Assembly: GCF_001652265.1 (NCBI RefSeq)
Contig: NZ_LWBS01000187.1
Location: 1 to 64,000, forward strand
Length of the DNA: 64,000 nucleotides
Source of the DNA: Rhizobium leguminosarum
Lineage (GTDB): Bacteria > Pseudomonadota > Alphaproteobacteria > Rhizobiales > Rhizobiaceae
Direction of reading: 5' to 3'
The position numbers and the translations under genes were made by a program. Positions 35,234 through 45,384 of this stretch are shown here, piece by piece (position 1 is the first letter of the stretch; every line of letters begins with the position of its first letter). The notes beneath the pieces were generated by a model, which did no database searches, had not been told where the DNA came from, and saw only the letters and a list, made by a program, of their open reading frames with translations.

Positions 35234-35746
35234 TTATTTCAGGCTTTCCAGCGCGACGAGAAAGAGCGGCGAGGAAGGGAAGGCCATGAAACCGCCGATC
35301 GCGATCGCGATGCCATAGGGGATCTTCTTGGCGAGCAGGATCGAGTTCGGCACCGGCAAACCGATGGCGAGGATGGTGTCCGATTGCGCTCTCACCAGCA
35401 GGATCAACAGGGTGATGAGGCCGCCGATCATGGCAACGTCGGTCATGAGGAACGCAAGGGATTGGTTCAGACCGAACCAGAGCGCGGTAGCGGTCAGCAG
35501 CTTGGCGTCGCCGCCGCCCATCACATTAAAGGCAAAAAGGGCAAAGCAGGCGCCAAAGACGATGGCAGCAGCGGCGAGATGCATGCCGATCATTTCCAGG
35601 CCCAGGCCGGAGAATGGCGCGAGGAGAAGGAAAGAGGCAACAAGGATCAAGGAAATACGGTTCGGGATCGTCATGGTCAACAGATCCGAGAAGGCCGCCA
35701 TGGCCAGGCAGAGTGGCAGTATTAGAAAAACTGCAGCTGCGAACAT
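35234..35746 (-). CDS. cpaA: Flp prepilin peptidase CpaA/TadV
   Basis: The 170-residue inner-membrane aspartic protease has the two type IV prepilin peptidase aspartates in AAFSDLLTM and NVMGGGDAKLLTATALW, with about five or six helices. It lacks the methylase domain, as usual for the Tad type. It would cut the leader of the pilin encoded just upstream and of the TadE-like pseudopilins. The start lies in a weak ribosome-site context (CGGG, eight bases away). Confidence 0.92.
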   Translation of the reverse strand: MFAAAVFLILPLCLAMAAFSDLLTMTIPNRISLILVASFLLLAPFSGLGLEMIGMHLAAAAIVFGACFALFAFNVMGGGDAKLLTATALWFGLNQSLAFLMTDVAMIGGLITLLILLVRAQSDTILAIGLPVPNSILLAKKIPYGIAIAIGGFMAFPSSPLFLVALESLK

Positions 35747-35817
35747 GCGTATACCCGATCATGACATGATGCGAAAAGGCTCACGGCCGTTCAGCCTGTG
35801 AGCCCGCTCGAATAGTT

Positions 35818-35838
35818 CGGCCGGAGCAAATCCGGCCG
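35818..35838. terminator. Hairpin after the pilin gene
   Basis: CGGCCGGA-GCAAA-TCCGGCCG is a perfect eight-base-pair stem with a five-base loop, 22 bases after the pilin stop. No T-run follows on the minus strand, so it may act as an mRNA end stabiliser or partial terminator that keeps pilin message more abundant than cpaA. Confidence 0.45.
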
Positions 35839-35859
35839 GCATTATGCAGATGCCGCTGC

Positions 35860-36048
35860 TTAGCTGCCGCTCGCGGTGGCCGCAGTATTCATCTTGGTGC
35901 CCAAGTTGTTGAACGTATCGCCGATCTTGCCGCCGAGGGTCGTTGCGCCGGTGATGAGCGCTACGGAAATGAGGGCGGCGATCAGGCCGTATTCGATCGC
36001 GGTCGCGCCGGATTCGTCCTTCAGAAAACGGCTAAAAAGCTTGGTCAT
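35860..36048 (-). CDS. pilA: Flp-type major pilin
   Basis: The 62-residue prepilin begins MTKLFSRFLKDESG and continues with ATAIEYGLIAALISVALITG, the Flp processing site after Gly followed by the conserved Glu-Tyr pair in a hydrophobic helix. The mature pilin would be about 48 residues. AGGAG stands six bases before ATG 36048; the frame is open upstream to 36117 but without a signal for starting there. It diverges from the plus-strand pilus genes. Confidence 0.95.
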   Translation of the reverse strand: MTKLFSRFLKDESGATAIEYGLIAALISVALITGATTLGGKIGDTFNNLGTKMNTAATASGS

Positions 36049-36428
36049 GATAACTCCTAACTCCAGTTGATGTTCAGCACGTCCGCCAACTGTTTGCCGT
36101 TGATCGGATGACTGCAACCTAGCGAATGGCCGTTTCCATCGGCTTAAGGAAAAGAGTTAACGACATGTGAACGAGACAACAGGCCTTTGTAGAGTCAGTA
36201 TTTTCTTACGCACTTACCTCAATATTTAACAATATTCCGGGAATAACTGCTGCATTCATCCGGAAATAGCACAAATTGCGTCTCCAACCGGGGCGTGCGC
36301 CGCCCCGAAACCGTGCCAGATCGGAGCATTACGCTTCATCCTGGAACAGAGCGGCAAGCTTAAGGCTTCGTTCACCATTTTTTTCCATTCTATGTGCATA
36401 TTGCGCTGTGATCGTGAAAGAGGACCAA
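36049..36428. promoter_or_regulatory. Divergent upstream region of pilin and pilus genes
   Basis: No gene is seen in these 380 bases. TTAA at 36144-36147 and TTAAC at 36157-36161 are spaced nine, not seven, bases apart, so they are at best degenerate CtrA half-sites. A 13-base palindrome TATTCCGGGAATA lies at 36233-36245. Promoters for both directions should be here. Confidence 0.45.
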
Positions 36429-36839
36429 ATGTCATCGAGCGGCAAAACCATTTTCTTTGCCGGCATGATCGCCGTTTTCGGTATTTCGGGAGTTTCCGCG
36501 GCCGCAGACGATGACATGCTGCGCGTCTACATGGATCACGCGCGCGTATTGAAGCTTGACCGCCCCGTCAGCAAGGTGATCGTCGGCAATGCCAAGGTCG
36601 CCGATGCGACCGTCGCCGACGCCAAGACCATCGTGCTGACAGGACGCAGTTTCGGCACCACAAATCTGGTGCTTCTCGATGCCGACGGCAATGCGATCCT
36701 CGACGAGCGCATCCTGGTGTCGATCGATGAGGGCAATACGGTGCGCGTCTACCGGCAGACCGAGCGCTCCGTGCTGTCCTGCACGCCGAATTGCGAGCAG
36801 CATGCGCAGCAAGCGGCCACCGCGACCGCCTCACCCTGA
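36429..36839 (+). CDS. Stand-alone secretin N-domain (pilus assembly) protein
   Basis: The 136-residue exported protein (signal peptide FFAGMIAVFGISGVSA) consists of one pilus N-domain: RVLKLDRPVSKVIVGNAKVADATVADAKTIVLTGRSFGTTNLVLLDADGN. This closely parallels the N-domain of CpaC in the same locus (VVVDLPDDAHDILVSDPTMADAV ... GQTNIFVFGAGG) but there is no secretin barrel. It ends with a Cys pair (SCTPNCEQH). AGAGGA precedes the ATG. It likely works in the periplasm with the Tad secretin. Confidence 0.85.
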   Translation: MSSSGKTIFFAGMIAVFGISGVSAAADDDMLRVYMDHARVLKLDRPVSKVIVGNAKVADATVADAKTIVLTGRSFGTTNLVLLDADGNAILDERILVSIDEGNTVRVYRQTERSVLSCTPNCEQHAQQAATATASP

Positions 36840-36953
36840 GCATATCTCGGAGCTTCCTCGACCATTCGTTAAAATCATCGTGTCAGGTTGAAACGGAAAA
36901 TCAACGAACGGATCCTAGTGTGACGGACGGAGAATGTCGCTTAGGTCCAGGCA

Positions 36954-37589
36954 ATGACGGTAATTGATCAGAAGACGGATAAGGCGCGCGCCTTTACGCC
37001 ATTCCGTTTCTTACGGTTTCGCGCTCTCGCCCGCTCGCGCGACGGCGCAGCGGCGATCGAATTCGCCCTGCTTGCCATTCCCTATTTTCTGGTGATTTTC
37101 GCAATCCTCGAAACTTTCGTCGCCTTCGCCGCCGAGGAACTCGTCTCCAACGGCGTTGATACGATGAGCCGCCGGATGCGAACCGGGCAGATCACCTATA
37201 ATCTCGGCCGCACGACCGATATGAACCAGGCGCAATTCCGCCAGGCTTTCTGCGACGAGATCTCGATCCTGGTCCGCTGCTCGGCGAGCGAAGTCGCCAC
37301 GCCGAGCAAGCTCTACCTGGATGTACAGACGTTCAGCACGTTTTCGGCCATTCCGACGACGATCCCCAAGCTTTCCACCGACAAATATGCCGATATCAAC
37401 ACGGCGGCCTTCAAATATGCTCCGGGCGGCGCTGGCACGATCAATATGGTCCGCGCCTATTACCGCTGGGAAATCATCACGGATCTGGTCCGGCCCTATA
37501 TCACCACGATACGTCCCTCCGACGGCTCGATGCCGAGCCAATATCTGATCGTCGCCACCGCGGCCTTCCAGAACGAGCAGTATCCATAA
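36954..37589 (+). CDS. TadE-like pseudopilin, first copy
   Basis: The 211-residue protein has RDGAAAIEFALLAIPYFLVIFAILETFVAF, the TadE/TadG N-terminal helix with the conserved Glu after a Gly-Ala processing-like site, and a soluble periplasmic part. TadE-type minor pseudopilins are cleaved by the prepilin peptidase and needed for pilus assembly. It is followed with a one-base TAATG overlap by the second TadE-like gene. Confidence 0.87.
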   Translation: MTVIDQKTDKARAFTPFRFLRFRALARSRDGAAAIEFALLAIPYFLVIFAILETFVAFAAEELVSNGVDTMSRRMRTGQITYNLGRTTDMNQAQFRQAFCDEISILVRCSASEVATPSKLYLDVQTFSTFSAIPTTIPKLSTDKYADINTAAFKYAPGGAGTINMVRAYYRWEIITDLVRPYITTIRPSDGSMPSQYLIVATAAFQNEQYP

Positions 37590-38170
37590 TGGCGTTGCGC
37601 AACCCGTTCACAAGGCTGGTCCTGACGGCGCGGCGGCTCATCCGAGATCGCAAGGGCGCCGGAGCGATCGAATTCGCGATCCTCTTTCCCGTGCTCATCA
37701 TGCTCTACATTGGCGCTTTCGAGATCACGATCGGCCTCAGCGTCAGCAAGCGCGTGACACGCGCCGCAGGAACGGTGGCCGACCTCATCACCCAGCAGCA
37801 ATCCGTCACGAAGAGCGCGCTCGCGCAGATGCCTTCGGTCGCAACGGCGATCTTCGTGCCCTACAATTCGACGGCGCTGACGATGAAGATCACCGGGATT
37901 ACCATCGATGCCAGCGCCAATGCGAAGGTGCTCTGGTCGTGGGCGCAGGACGGGACGGTGCCCTATGCCAAGAACGCCACAGTGAGCAACGTGCCATCGG
38001 ACATGCAGACGGCGAACAGCTTCCTGGTCCGCACCGAACTCAGCATCCCCTATACGATGTTCCTGTTCGCCCCGAATTTCATGCCGGACGGCATGCGCAC
38101 GATTACCATCGGCCGTAGTTATTTCTACCGCCAGCGGCAAGGCGACTCGATTCCCTGCGGCGACTGCTGA
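37589..38170 (+). CDS. TadE-like pseudopilin, second copy
   Basis: The 193-residue paralogue carries KGAGAIEFAILFPVLIMLYIGAFEITIGL, the same helix with Glu after Ala-Ile, and a C-terminal SIPCGDC pair of Cys. Its ATG shares a base with the upstream stop, showing translational coupling. Together with the preceding gene it forms the TadE/TadF-like set. Repeat A3 follows 20 bases after the stop. Confidence 0.87.
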   Translation: MALRNPFTRLVLTARRLIRDRKGAGAIEFAILFPVLIMLYIGAFEITIGLSVSKRVTRAAGTVADLITQQQSVTKSALAQMPSVATAIFVPYNSTALTMKITGITIDASANAKVLWSWAQDGTVPYAKNATVSNVPSDMQTANSFLVRTELSIPYTMFLFAPNFMPDGMRTITIGRSYFYRQRQGDSIPCGDC

Positions 38171-38190
38171 CGCCCCCTTCCCGCTCTTGT

Positions 38191-38286
38191 CTGCTGCATA
38201 ACTCCCTAGATCGAAATCGATTTAGGGAGTTATGCAGCAGTTCAAAGCGTTACAGCGTCCTTTGAAGAAGACGCGCGGTGCTGTAA
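38191..38286 (-). repeat. Dispersed palindromic repeat family A, copy 3 (inverted)
   Basis: This is an inverted and more diverged copy of the elements at 14.4 and 22.4 kb: CTGCATAACTCCCTA/TAGGGAGTTATGCAG hairpin first, then TTACAGCG...GCTGTAA-type hairpin. It separates the TadE-like gene from deoB. Confidence 0.88.
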
Positions 38287-38374
38287 TTTGCCAAGCTGGC
38301 CGCGGCATTATATGGCTGGATCTCAGCCGCCTCCGACATTCCAGAGGCCGGCGATCGGCTTTCTCGGGTGTAAA

Positions 38375-39595
38375 ATGGCGCGTGCCTTTCTTTTCGTTCT
38401 GGATTCTTTCGGCATTGGCGGAGCGCCGGATGCGGCGGCCTATGGCGACGAAGGCGCTGATACGCTCGGCCATATCGCCGAGTTCTGCGCAGCCGGAGCC
38501 GGGGACCGCGCCGGATTGCGCGAAGGGCGGCTTTCCCTGCCCAACATGTCGGAACTCGGGCTGATGCATATCGCCCGGTCCGCTTCCGGCCGGTTTCCGG
38601 CCGGCATGCCCGTCCCGGAAAAAGTCTACGGTATTTACGGCGCCGCTACCGAAATCTCCCGTGGCAAGGATACGCCATCAGGTCATTGGGAGATCGCGGG
38701 AACCCCTGTCAGTTTCGATTGGGGTTATTTCCCGACTGAGGGCGACGCCTTTCCTCCAGAATTCATCGAGACATTGTGCAGGGAGGCTGATGTGCCCGGC
38801 ATTCTCGGCAACTGCCATGCCTCGGGAACGGAGATCATCGCCCGGCTCGGCGAGGAGCATATCCGCACCGGCAAGCCGATCTGCTACACCTCCTCGGATT
38901 CGGTCTTCCAGGTCGCGGCGCACGAGGTGCATTTCGGCCTCGATCGTCTGCTCGCCTTCTGCCGTTTGGCCCGGGGACTGCTCGATCCCTACAATATCGG
39001 CCGCGTCATTGCCCGGCCCTTTATCGGCCAGTCTACTTCTTCCTTCCAGCGCACCGGAAACCGGCGCGACTTTTCCGTGCTGCCGCCGGAACCGACGCTG
39101 CTCGACCGCCTTATCGAGCACGGTCGGCACGTGCATGCTGTGGGAAAGATCGGCGACATCTTCGCGCATCAGGGCGTTTCCAGGGTCATCAAGGCGAACG
39201 GCAACGAGGCGCTGATGGATGCGTCGCTTTCGGCGATCGACGAGGCTGAGGACGGCGATCTCGTCTTCACCAATTTCGTCGATTTCGACATGATCTACGG
39301 CCATCGCCGCGATGTGCCGGGTTATGCCGCGGCACTCGAAGCCTTCGATGCGCGCTTGCCCGAAGTCCACAAGAAACTGAAGCCCGGCGATCTCGTCGTG
39401 CTGACCGCCGATCATGGTTGCGATCCGACCTGGCGCGGCACGGATCATACGCGCGAGCGCGTGCCCGTTATCGCCTATGGCCCCGGCATCCGGTCGCGTT
39501 CGATCGGCGTGCGCCGCAGCTATGCCGATATCGGCGAGAGCGTCGCCCGGCATCTCGGCATCCCGGTCGGACCGCACGGAAGGAGTTTTCTGTGA
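38375..39595 (+). CDS. deoB: Phosphopentomutase
   Basis: The 406-residue alkaline-phosphatase-fold enzyme interconverts (deoxy)ribose 1- and 5-phosphate, linking nucleoside phosphorolysis to the pentose pathway. Metal and active-site blocks are [24 protein letters not shown] (phosphorylated Thr) and [21 protein letters not shown] 38375 opens the conserved N-terminus; the frame is open back to 38288 but that part is repeat and spacer. The stop overlaps the GTG start of add. Confidence 0.97.
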   Translation: MARAFLFVLDSFGIGGAPDAAAYGDEGADTLGHIAEFCAAGAGDRAGLREGRLSLPNMSELGLMHIARSASGRFPAGMPVPEKVYGIYGAATEISRGKDTPSGHWEIAGTPVSFDWGYFPTEGDAFPPEFIETLCREADVPGILGNCHASGTEIIARLGEEHIRTGKPICYTSSDSVFQVAAHEVHFGLDRLLAFCRLARGLLDPYNIGRVIARPFIGQSTSSFQRTGNRRDFSVLPPEPTLLDRLIEHGRHVHAVGKIGDIFAHQGVSRVIKANGNEALMDASLSAIDEAEDGDLVFTNFVDFDMIYGHRRDVPGYAAALEAFDARLPEVHKKLKPGDLVVLTADHGCDPTWRGTDHTRERVPVIAYGPGIRSRSIGVRRSYADIGESVARHLGIPVGPHGRSFL

Positions 39596-40560
39596 CATCG
39601 CATCTGAAGAAGGTCGAGCTGCACTGCCATCTGGAGGGTGCGGCCCCTCCAGCTCTGACCGCGGCGCAGGCGCGAAAATATGGGGTCGACATCAGCGCCG
39701 AGCTTCGCGACGGAGCCTATGTCTGGCATGATTTCGCAAGCTTCCTCGAATGTTACGACAAGGTTTCCGAGGTCTACAAGACCGAGGAAGACTATGCGCT
39801 TCTGACCGAAACCTATCTGGATGAACTCGCAGGCATCAATACGATCTACAGCGAGCTCATCGTTTCGCCCGACCACGGAGAGCGCATCGGGCTCAGCGCC
39901 GACGCCTATATATCCGGTGTCTGCGAGGGCATCCGGCGGGCCAAGGAAAAGAGCGGTATCGAGGCCCGGCTGATCGTCACCGGCGAGCGGCATTTCGGTC
40001 CGGAGAGTGTGATCGGTGCTGCCGAATATGCGGCAAAGGCCGGCAATCCCTTGATTACCGGCTTCAACCTTGCGGGCGAGGAACGCATGGGGCGCGTCGC
40101 CGACTATGCCCGCGCCTTCGATATCGCCCGCGATGCCGGCCTCGGATTGACCATCCATGCCGGCGAGGTCTGCGGCGCCTTCAGCGTCGCCGACGCGCTC
40201 GACGCGGTGCGCCCCTCGCGCATCGGCCATGGGGTGCGCGCCATCGAGGATCTCGATCTGGTGAAGCGGCTTGCTGATCTCGGCACCGTGCTCGAGATCT
40301 GCCCAGGCTCCAATATCGCGCTCGGGGTCTTTCCCGATTTCGCCTCCCATCCGCTGCGCCATCTGAAGGAAGCAGGCGTGCGGGTGACGATCAGCTCAGA
40401 CGATCCGCCCTTCTTCCATACCTCGCTCAAGCGAGAATACGAGCTTGCCGCCGGGGCTTTCGGCTTCGGCGATGCGGAGATCGACGCCATAACGCGCACG
40501 GCGATCGAGGCTGCCTTCGTCGACGATGAGACACGAAAGACTTTGCTCGCCCGGCTTTGA
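39592..40560 (+). CDS. add: Adenosine deaminase
   Basis: The 322-residue TIM-barrel enzyme deaminates (deoxy)adenosine to (deoxy)inosine. Zinc ligands and catalytic residues sit in [26 protein letters not shown] and [11 protein letters not shown]. It starts with GTG 39592 inside the deoB stop (GTGA), behind AAGGAG, so translation is coupled to deoB. The frame is open further upstream but only inside deoB. The product feeds purine nucleoside phosphorylase encoded 4 kb away. Confidence 0.95.
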   Translation: MTSHLKKVELHCHLEGAAPPALTAAQARKYGVDISAELRDGAYVWHDFASFLECYDKVSEVYKTEEDYALLTETYLDELAGINTIYSELIVSPDHGERIGLSADAYISGVCEGIRRAKEKSGIEARLIVTGERHFGPESVIGAAEYAAKAGNPLITGFNLAGEERMGRVADYARAFDIARDAGLGLTIHAGEVCGAFSVADALDAVRPSRIGHGVRAIEDLDLVKRLADLGTVLEICPGSNIALGVFPDFASHPLRHLKEAGVRVTISSDDPPFFHTSLKREYELAAGAFGFGDAEIDAITRTAIEAAFVDDETRKTLLARL

Positions 40561-40665
40561 AGACTCGAGAGACTGGGGAAGATCAACGCAAATTGACCGC
40601 CACTCTTGCGGTCGGGCCGATTTCCGTGAAAGAAACATCCGATAGAAAGAATGAAAGGCTTCCCC

Positions 40666-41295
40666 ATGGACGGCGTCACGGTCATCGATCATCCGCTTGT
40701 GCAGCACAAGCTCACCATCATGCGGCGCAAGGAGACATCGACGGGAAGTTTCCGGCGCTTGCTGCGCGAAATCTCGACCCTGCTCTGCTACGAGGTGACC
40801 CGCGATCTCGAATTGACGATGGAAACGATCGAGACGCCGCTGCAGACGATGGAGTCGCCGATCCTCGAGGGCAAGAAGCTGGTCTTCGCCTCGATCCTGC
40901 GTGCCGGCAACGGGCTGCTCGAAGGCATGCTCGATCTCGTGCCTTCCGCCCGCGTCTCGCATATCGGCGTCTACCGCGACCACGAGACGCTGCAGCCGGT
41001 CGAATATTATTTCAAGGCGCCGGAGGACGTGGCCGAGCGCCTGATCATCGTCGTCGACCCGATGCTTGCGACCGGCAATTCCTCGATCGCGGCGATCGAC
41101 AAACTCAAGGAACGCGGCGCCCACAATATCCGCTTCCTCTGCCTGCTTGCCGCCCCGGAAGGCATCCGCAACTTCCGCGCCGCGCATCCCGATGTTCCGG
41201 TTTTCACCGCATCTATCGACAGTCATCTCAACGAGAAGGGCTACATCGTGCCCGGCCTCGGCGATGCCGGCGACCGCATGTACGGCACCAAGTAA
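40666..41295 (+). CDS. upp: Uracil phosphoribosyltransferase
   Basis: The 209-residue enzyme makes UMP from uracil and PRPP. The PRPP loop is [18 protein letters not shown], and [18 protein letters not shown] is the C-terminal uracil-binding block. ATG 40666 ([10 protein letters not shown]) gives the family length, with AAAGG seven bases upstream; an in-frame ATG at 40651 is less likely. It ends the deoB-add-upp run and is followed by a terminator. Confidence 0.96.
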   Translation: MDGVTVIDHPLVQHKLTIMRRKETSTGSFRRLLREISTLLCYEVTRDLELTMETIETPLQTMESPILEGKKLVFASILRAGNGLLEGMLDLVPSARVSHIGVYRDHETLQPVEYYFKAPEDVAERLIIVVDPMLATGNSSIAAIDKLKERGAHNIRFLCLLAAPEGIRNFRAAHPDVPVFTASIDSHLNEKGYIVPGLGDAGDRMYGTK

Positions 41296-41330
41296 CTTCA
41301 GCCTTCCTTTACCAAATCGAAAGACTTTAA

Positions 41331-41357
41331 GGCCCGGCGGTTCAATCCGGGCCTTTT
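41331..41357 (+). terminator. Rho-independent terminator after upp
   Basis: GGCCCGG pairs with CCGGGCC across a nine-base loop and is followed by TTTTGTTG. It ends the deoB-add-upp transcript 35 bases after the upp stop. Confidence 0.88.
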
Positions 41358-41456
41358 GTTGTCGATATTAGCAACTTATCAGCACTTGAGGTTTAGGAAG
41401 CCTGAAGCATGAGGCCCCGCATGAAGCGGGGTTTATACAGGAAGGATTTCTGTTTC

Positions 41457-41990
41457 ATGCTCGTGCGTACCGTCCTATTCGCCAGCATCGCCGCGGTGCT
41501 CGCCACACAGGTGCCTTCTTTCTTCGGAAGCACCAGCCAGCAGTCTGCTGACGCCCTCTCCGCCAATTACGTATCGACCGAAACCGACCAACCGGCCGCA
41601 CCGGAGCCCGTCTACGGCAGCAATGCGATCCGCCTGCGGGCCGATGCGCAGGGCCACTATACCGGCAGCTTCAAGATCAATGGCAAGCCGGTGCAAGGTC
41701 TGATCGATACCGGCGCCACCTATGTAGCGCTCAACGAGACGCTTGCCCGCCGCCTGGGCTTCACCGCCAACCAGCTCGATTTCCGTTACGGGGTGAACAC
41801 CGCGAACGGCCAGACGAAGGCCGCGCATGTGACACTCGACCGGGTCGAAATCGGCGGCATTCGCGTCCGGGATGTCGAAGCTTTCGTCCTGAGGGACGAT
41901 GCGCTGACGACGACGCTGGTCGGCATGAGCTTCCTGCAGAAGCTCGCCTCCTATTCCGTCGCCGACGGTTCGCTCAGCCTCAAGCAGTAA
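41457..41990 (+). CDS. Retropepsin-like aspartic protease (clan AA, TIGR02281 type)
   Basis: The 177-residue protein has an N-terminal membrane anchor or signal segment and a single retropepsin-like domain with VQGLIDTGATYVALNETLARRLGF, where DTG is the catalytic motif, and TTTLVGMSFLQKLASY. It is probably periplasmic and active as a dimer. AAGGA lies about ten bases before ATG 41457. A hairpin CCCCGC-ATGAA-GCGGGG (around 41415-41431) sits in its leader. It converges with deoA, seven bases apart. Confidence 0.85.
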   Translation: MLVRTVLFASIAAVLATQVPSFFGSTSQQSADALSANYVSTETDQPAAPEPVYGSNAIRLRADAQGHYTGSFKINGKPVQGLIDTGATYVALNETLARRLGFTANQLDFRYGVNTANGQTKAAHVTLDRVEIGGIRVRDVEAFVLRDDALTTTLVGMSFLQKLASYSVADGSLSLKQ

Positions 41991-41996
41991 ACCGCA

Positions 41997-43304
41997 TCAG
42001 ATCAGCCCCGCAATCACCGGTGTCAACTCCGGCCTGTCGTCGGTGATGCGATAGTGCGTGGCAAGTGCTGTCGCCGCCCTCTCCGCCGCGGCCTCGTCGG
42101 CGGCGTGAACGAGAGCGATTGGTTCGCCCGCGGTCACACGGGTGCCAAGCGGCAGGAGTTCGGAAAAGCCGACGCGATGGTCGATCCGGTCCGCCGGATG
42201 GCGTCTTCCGCCGCCGAGATCGATGACGCTGACGCCGACACCGCGCGCATCACAAGCGGAGAGCCAGCCGGACCGAGCGGCCGGGACAGGTTTTTCCACA
42301 GGCGCCCTGGCCAAGTATCGGTTGGGATTTTCGATGAGATCGGCCGGGCCGCCGAGCATCGATACCATACGCGCGAAGACTTCTGCCGCCTTTCCCGACG
42401 ACAGGGCCTGACGCGCCATCCCCTCAGCTTCATCAGGCGAAGCGGCGACGCCCGATTTCACCAGCATCTCGGCGGCGAAGGCGAAAACGACGATATCAAG
42501 CCGCGTGTCCCTTTTCCTGCCTGCCAGGAAATCCAGGCAGTTGCGCATCTCGACGGCATTACCGGCACTATCGGCGAGCGGCTGGTTCATGTCGGTGATC
42601 AGGGCCGAGGTCTTCACGCCGGCGCCATTGGCCACCTCGACCAGCGACTGCGCCAGGATCTCCGCCTGGCCGCGGTCAGCCATGAAAGCGCCGTTGCCGA
42701 CCTTGACGTCGAGCACCAGCGTCTCGAGCCCGGCCGCAAGTTTCTTCGAGAGGATAGAGACGGTGATGAGGGGAATGGAATCGACGGTGGCGGTCACATC
42801 GCGCACGGCATAGAGCCTGCCGTCGGCTGGCGCCAAGGCGCCAGTCTGGCCGATAATGGCGCATCCCGCCTCCTTCACGACCTTGTGGAACAGGTCCGCG
42901 TCCGGGGTGATCATATAGCCGGGAATGGATTCGAGCTTATCCAGCGTGCCGCCGGTATGGCCGAGACCGCGTCCGGAGATCATCGGAACGGCGAGGCCGC
43001 AGGCGGCGGCGATCGGCGCCAGCATCAGCGAAACATTGTCGCCGACGCCGCCGGTCGAATGTTTGTCGGCGATCGGGCGGTCGATATCGGCCCACCGCAG
43101 CCTGTCGCCGGAATCGGCCATCGCCAGCGTCAAGGCCACGGTTTCGGTCCGCGACATGCCCTTGAACCAGACGGCCATGGCGAATGCGCCGATCTGGCCT
43201 TCCGACAACCGACCGGCAGCGAGTGCCGCGACGAAGGAGCTGATTTCGGCGGCGTCGAGTTCGTCGCCATCGCGCTTACGCCGGATGATTTCCTGCGGAA
43301 TCAT
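41997..43304 (-). CDS. deoA: Thymidine phosphorylase
   Basis: The 435-residue enzyme splits thymidine and deoxyuridine with phosphate to base and deoxyribose 1-phosphate. The signature ADKHSTGGVGDNVSLMLAPIAAACGL and SGRGLGHTGGTLDKLESIPG are present, with the C-terminal pyrimidine nucleoside phosphorylase domain. The ATG begins one base after the deoC stop, so the two are coupled. It is the last gene of the minus-strand nucleoside block. Confidence 0.96.
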   Translation of the reverse strand: MIPQEIIRRKRDGDELDAAEISSFVAALAAGRLSEGQIGAFAMAVWFKGMSRTETVALTLAMADSGDRLRWADIDRPIADKHSTGGVGDNVSLMLAPIAAACGLAVPMISGRGLGHTGGTLDKLESIPGYMITPDADLFHKVVKEAGCAIIGQTGALAPADGRLYAVRDVTATVDSIPLITVSILSKKLAAGLETLVLDVKVGNGAFMADRGQAEILAQSLVEVANGAGVKTSALITDMNQPLADSAGNAVEMRNCLDFLAGRKRDTRLDIVVFAFAAEMLVKSGVAASPDEAEGMARQALSSGKAAEVFARMVSMLGGPADLIENPNRYLARAPVEKPVPAARSGWLSACDARGVGVSVIDLGGGRRHPADRIDHRVGFSELLPLGTRVTAGEPIALVHAADEAAAERAATALATHYRITDDRPELTPVIAGLI

Positions 43305-43305
43305 T

Positions 43306-44082
43306 TCAGTAGCTCGACGCCGCAGCCGGGGCCGACTGTGTTCCGCTCAGAACCGCCAGGATATCGTCGAGCAGGTCGGAAGCGCCGAAGCGGAACGTCG
43401 ACGGCATCGCCCAGTCCGGTGTCATGATGGTTTCGGCAAGGCTCAGATAGAGTGCGGCATCGGCCACCGAGCCAATACCGCCTGCCGGCTTGAAGCCGAC
43501 CTTGCGGCCGCTTTCGCGGATAGCGCGGATCATGATGTCGGCGGCTTCGAGCGTCGCGTTGACGGCGACTTTGCCGGTGGAGGTCTTGATGAAATCGGCG
43601 CCGGCTTCGATGGCGAGTTCGGAGGCACGGCGGATCAATGCCGCATCCTTCAACTCGCCGGTCTCGATGATGACCTTCAGAAGAACGGGGCCGGCGCATT
43701 CGGCGCGCACGGCCTTGACCATGTCGGTCACCGCCGTCTCGTTGCCGGCGAGCAGCTTGCGGTAGGGGATAACCAGATCGATCTCATCGGCGCCATCGGC
43801 AATCGCCTCGCGTGCTTCTGCAGCGACATCGGCCACTTCCATATCGCCAGAGGGGAGGTTCACGACGGTCGCGATACGCACGGCGTGCCCAGTGCCAAGG
43901 ATATTGCGGGCTTGGGCGACGAACCGCGGCCAGATGCAGATCGCAGCGCTGGTGCCGTAGGGCGTCTGCGCACGGGCGCACAGCGCGTCGATCTGCGCCT
44001 CGGTGCAATCATCCCTCAAATTGGTGAGATCGAGAAGAGAAAGGGCGACAGCCGCCGTCTCCCGGTTGGAATGGCTATTCAT
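43306..44082 (-). CDS. deoC: Deoxyribose-phosphate aldolase
   Basis: The 258-residue class I aldolase cleaves deoxyribose 5-phosphate to glyceraldehyde 3-phosphate and acetaldehyde. The Schiff-base Lys is in ADFIKTSTGKVAVNAT; LLKVIIETGELKD and VGFKPAGGIG are the other conserved blocks. The C-terminus is extended by an Ala/Ser-rich tail. GAGGAAG lies just upstream of the ATG. Repeat B2 separates it from punA. Confidence 0.95.
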   Translation of the reverse strand: MNSHSNRETAAVALSLLDLTNLRDDCTEAQIDALCARAQTPYGTSAAICIWPRFVAQARNILGTGHAVRIATVVNLPSGDMEVADVAAEAREAIADGADEIDLVIPYRKLLAGNETAVTDMVKAVRAECAGPVLLKVIIETGELKDAALIRRASELAIEAGADFIKTSTGKVAVNATLEAADIMIRAIRESGRKVGFKPAGGIGSVADAALYLSLAETIMTPDWAMPSTFRFGASDLLDDILAVLSGTQSAPAAASSY

Positions 44083-44096
44083 CTTCGCTTCCTCTA

Positions 44097-44196
44097 GAGC
44101 ATGATGCCGAAAAGTGTGAGCGGTTTTCGGACGACATCATGCTCTCACTATATAATGTAGAACAGGATTCAGATTTTAGGCCGACCCGGCCTAGAA

Positions 44197-44207
<11 letters not shown>
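44097..44207 (-). repeat. Dispersed palindromic repeat family B, copy 2, overlapping the punA end
   Basis: The copy is inverted relative to 8264-8375: GAGCATGATGCCGAAAAGTG with its complement ending ATCATGCTC, then AGAACAGGATTCAGATTTTA with its partner. The last codons of punA (Gly-Arg-Gly-stop) are made of the repeat sequence GGAAGAGGATGA, so the repeat supplies that stop codon. Confidence 0.9.
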
Positions 44208-44993
<786 letters not shown>

Positions 44994-44997
<4 letters not shown>

Positions 44998-45383
44998 CCG
45001 AGTTCAGTCTGGAAGCTGAAGGGAAGAAGCTCTTCCATCGTCATGGTCTTCTTCACGCCTGCCTCATCGCAGAGGTAGATCTTCGTCTCCTTGGAGGCAA
45101 ATTCGGAGATCTTCTGACGGCAGCCGCCGCAGGGCGGGCAGAGCGGCAGCTTCTCGGCAATGACGGCCATTTCGACGATCTGCTTCGCGCCGCCCATGAT
45201 CATGGCGCCGATCGCCGTCGGCTCGGCGCACCATCCTTGCGGAAAGGAGAGGTTTTCGATGTTGGCGCCGGTATAGACCTTGCCGTCCTCGGCGCGGATC
45301 GCGGCGCCAACCGGGAATTTCGAATAGGGCGCATGGGCAAAGGCCATAGCGCCGCGGGCGGCTTCGAACAGATCGTGAGACAT
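44994..45383 (-). CDS. cdd: Cytidine deaminase
   Basis: The 129-residue homotetrameric-type enzyme converts (deoxy)cytidine to (deoxy)uridine. The zinc site is WCAEPTAIGAM (Cys plus catalytic Glu) and CPPCGGCRQKI. ATG 45383 follows GAAGGAGCG; the frame is open back to 45452 but inside the permease gene. It sits one base behind the permease stop and four bases into punA, showing tight coupling of transporter and catabolic genes. Confidence 0.95.
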
Positions 45384-45384
45384 A

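Noticed and set aside
36144..36161. CtrA box before the pilin gene
   Set aside because: The two TTAA elements are nine rather than seven bases apart, so it was kept only as a degenerate half-site.
42054..43427. 457-codon frame antisense to deoA
   Set aside because: deoA has the full signature and operon context; the antisense frame has none.
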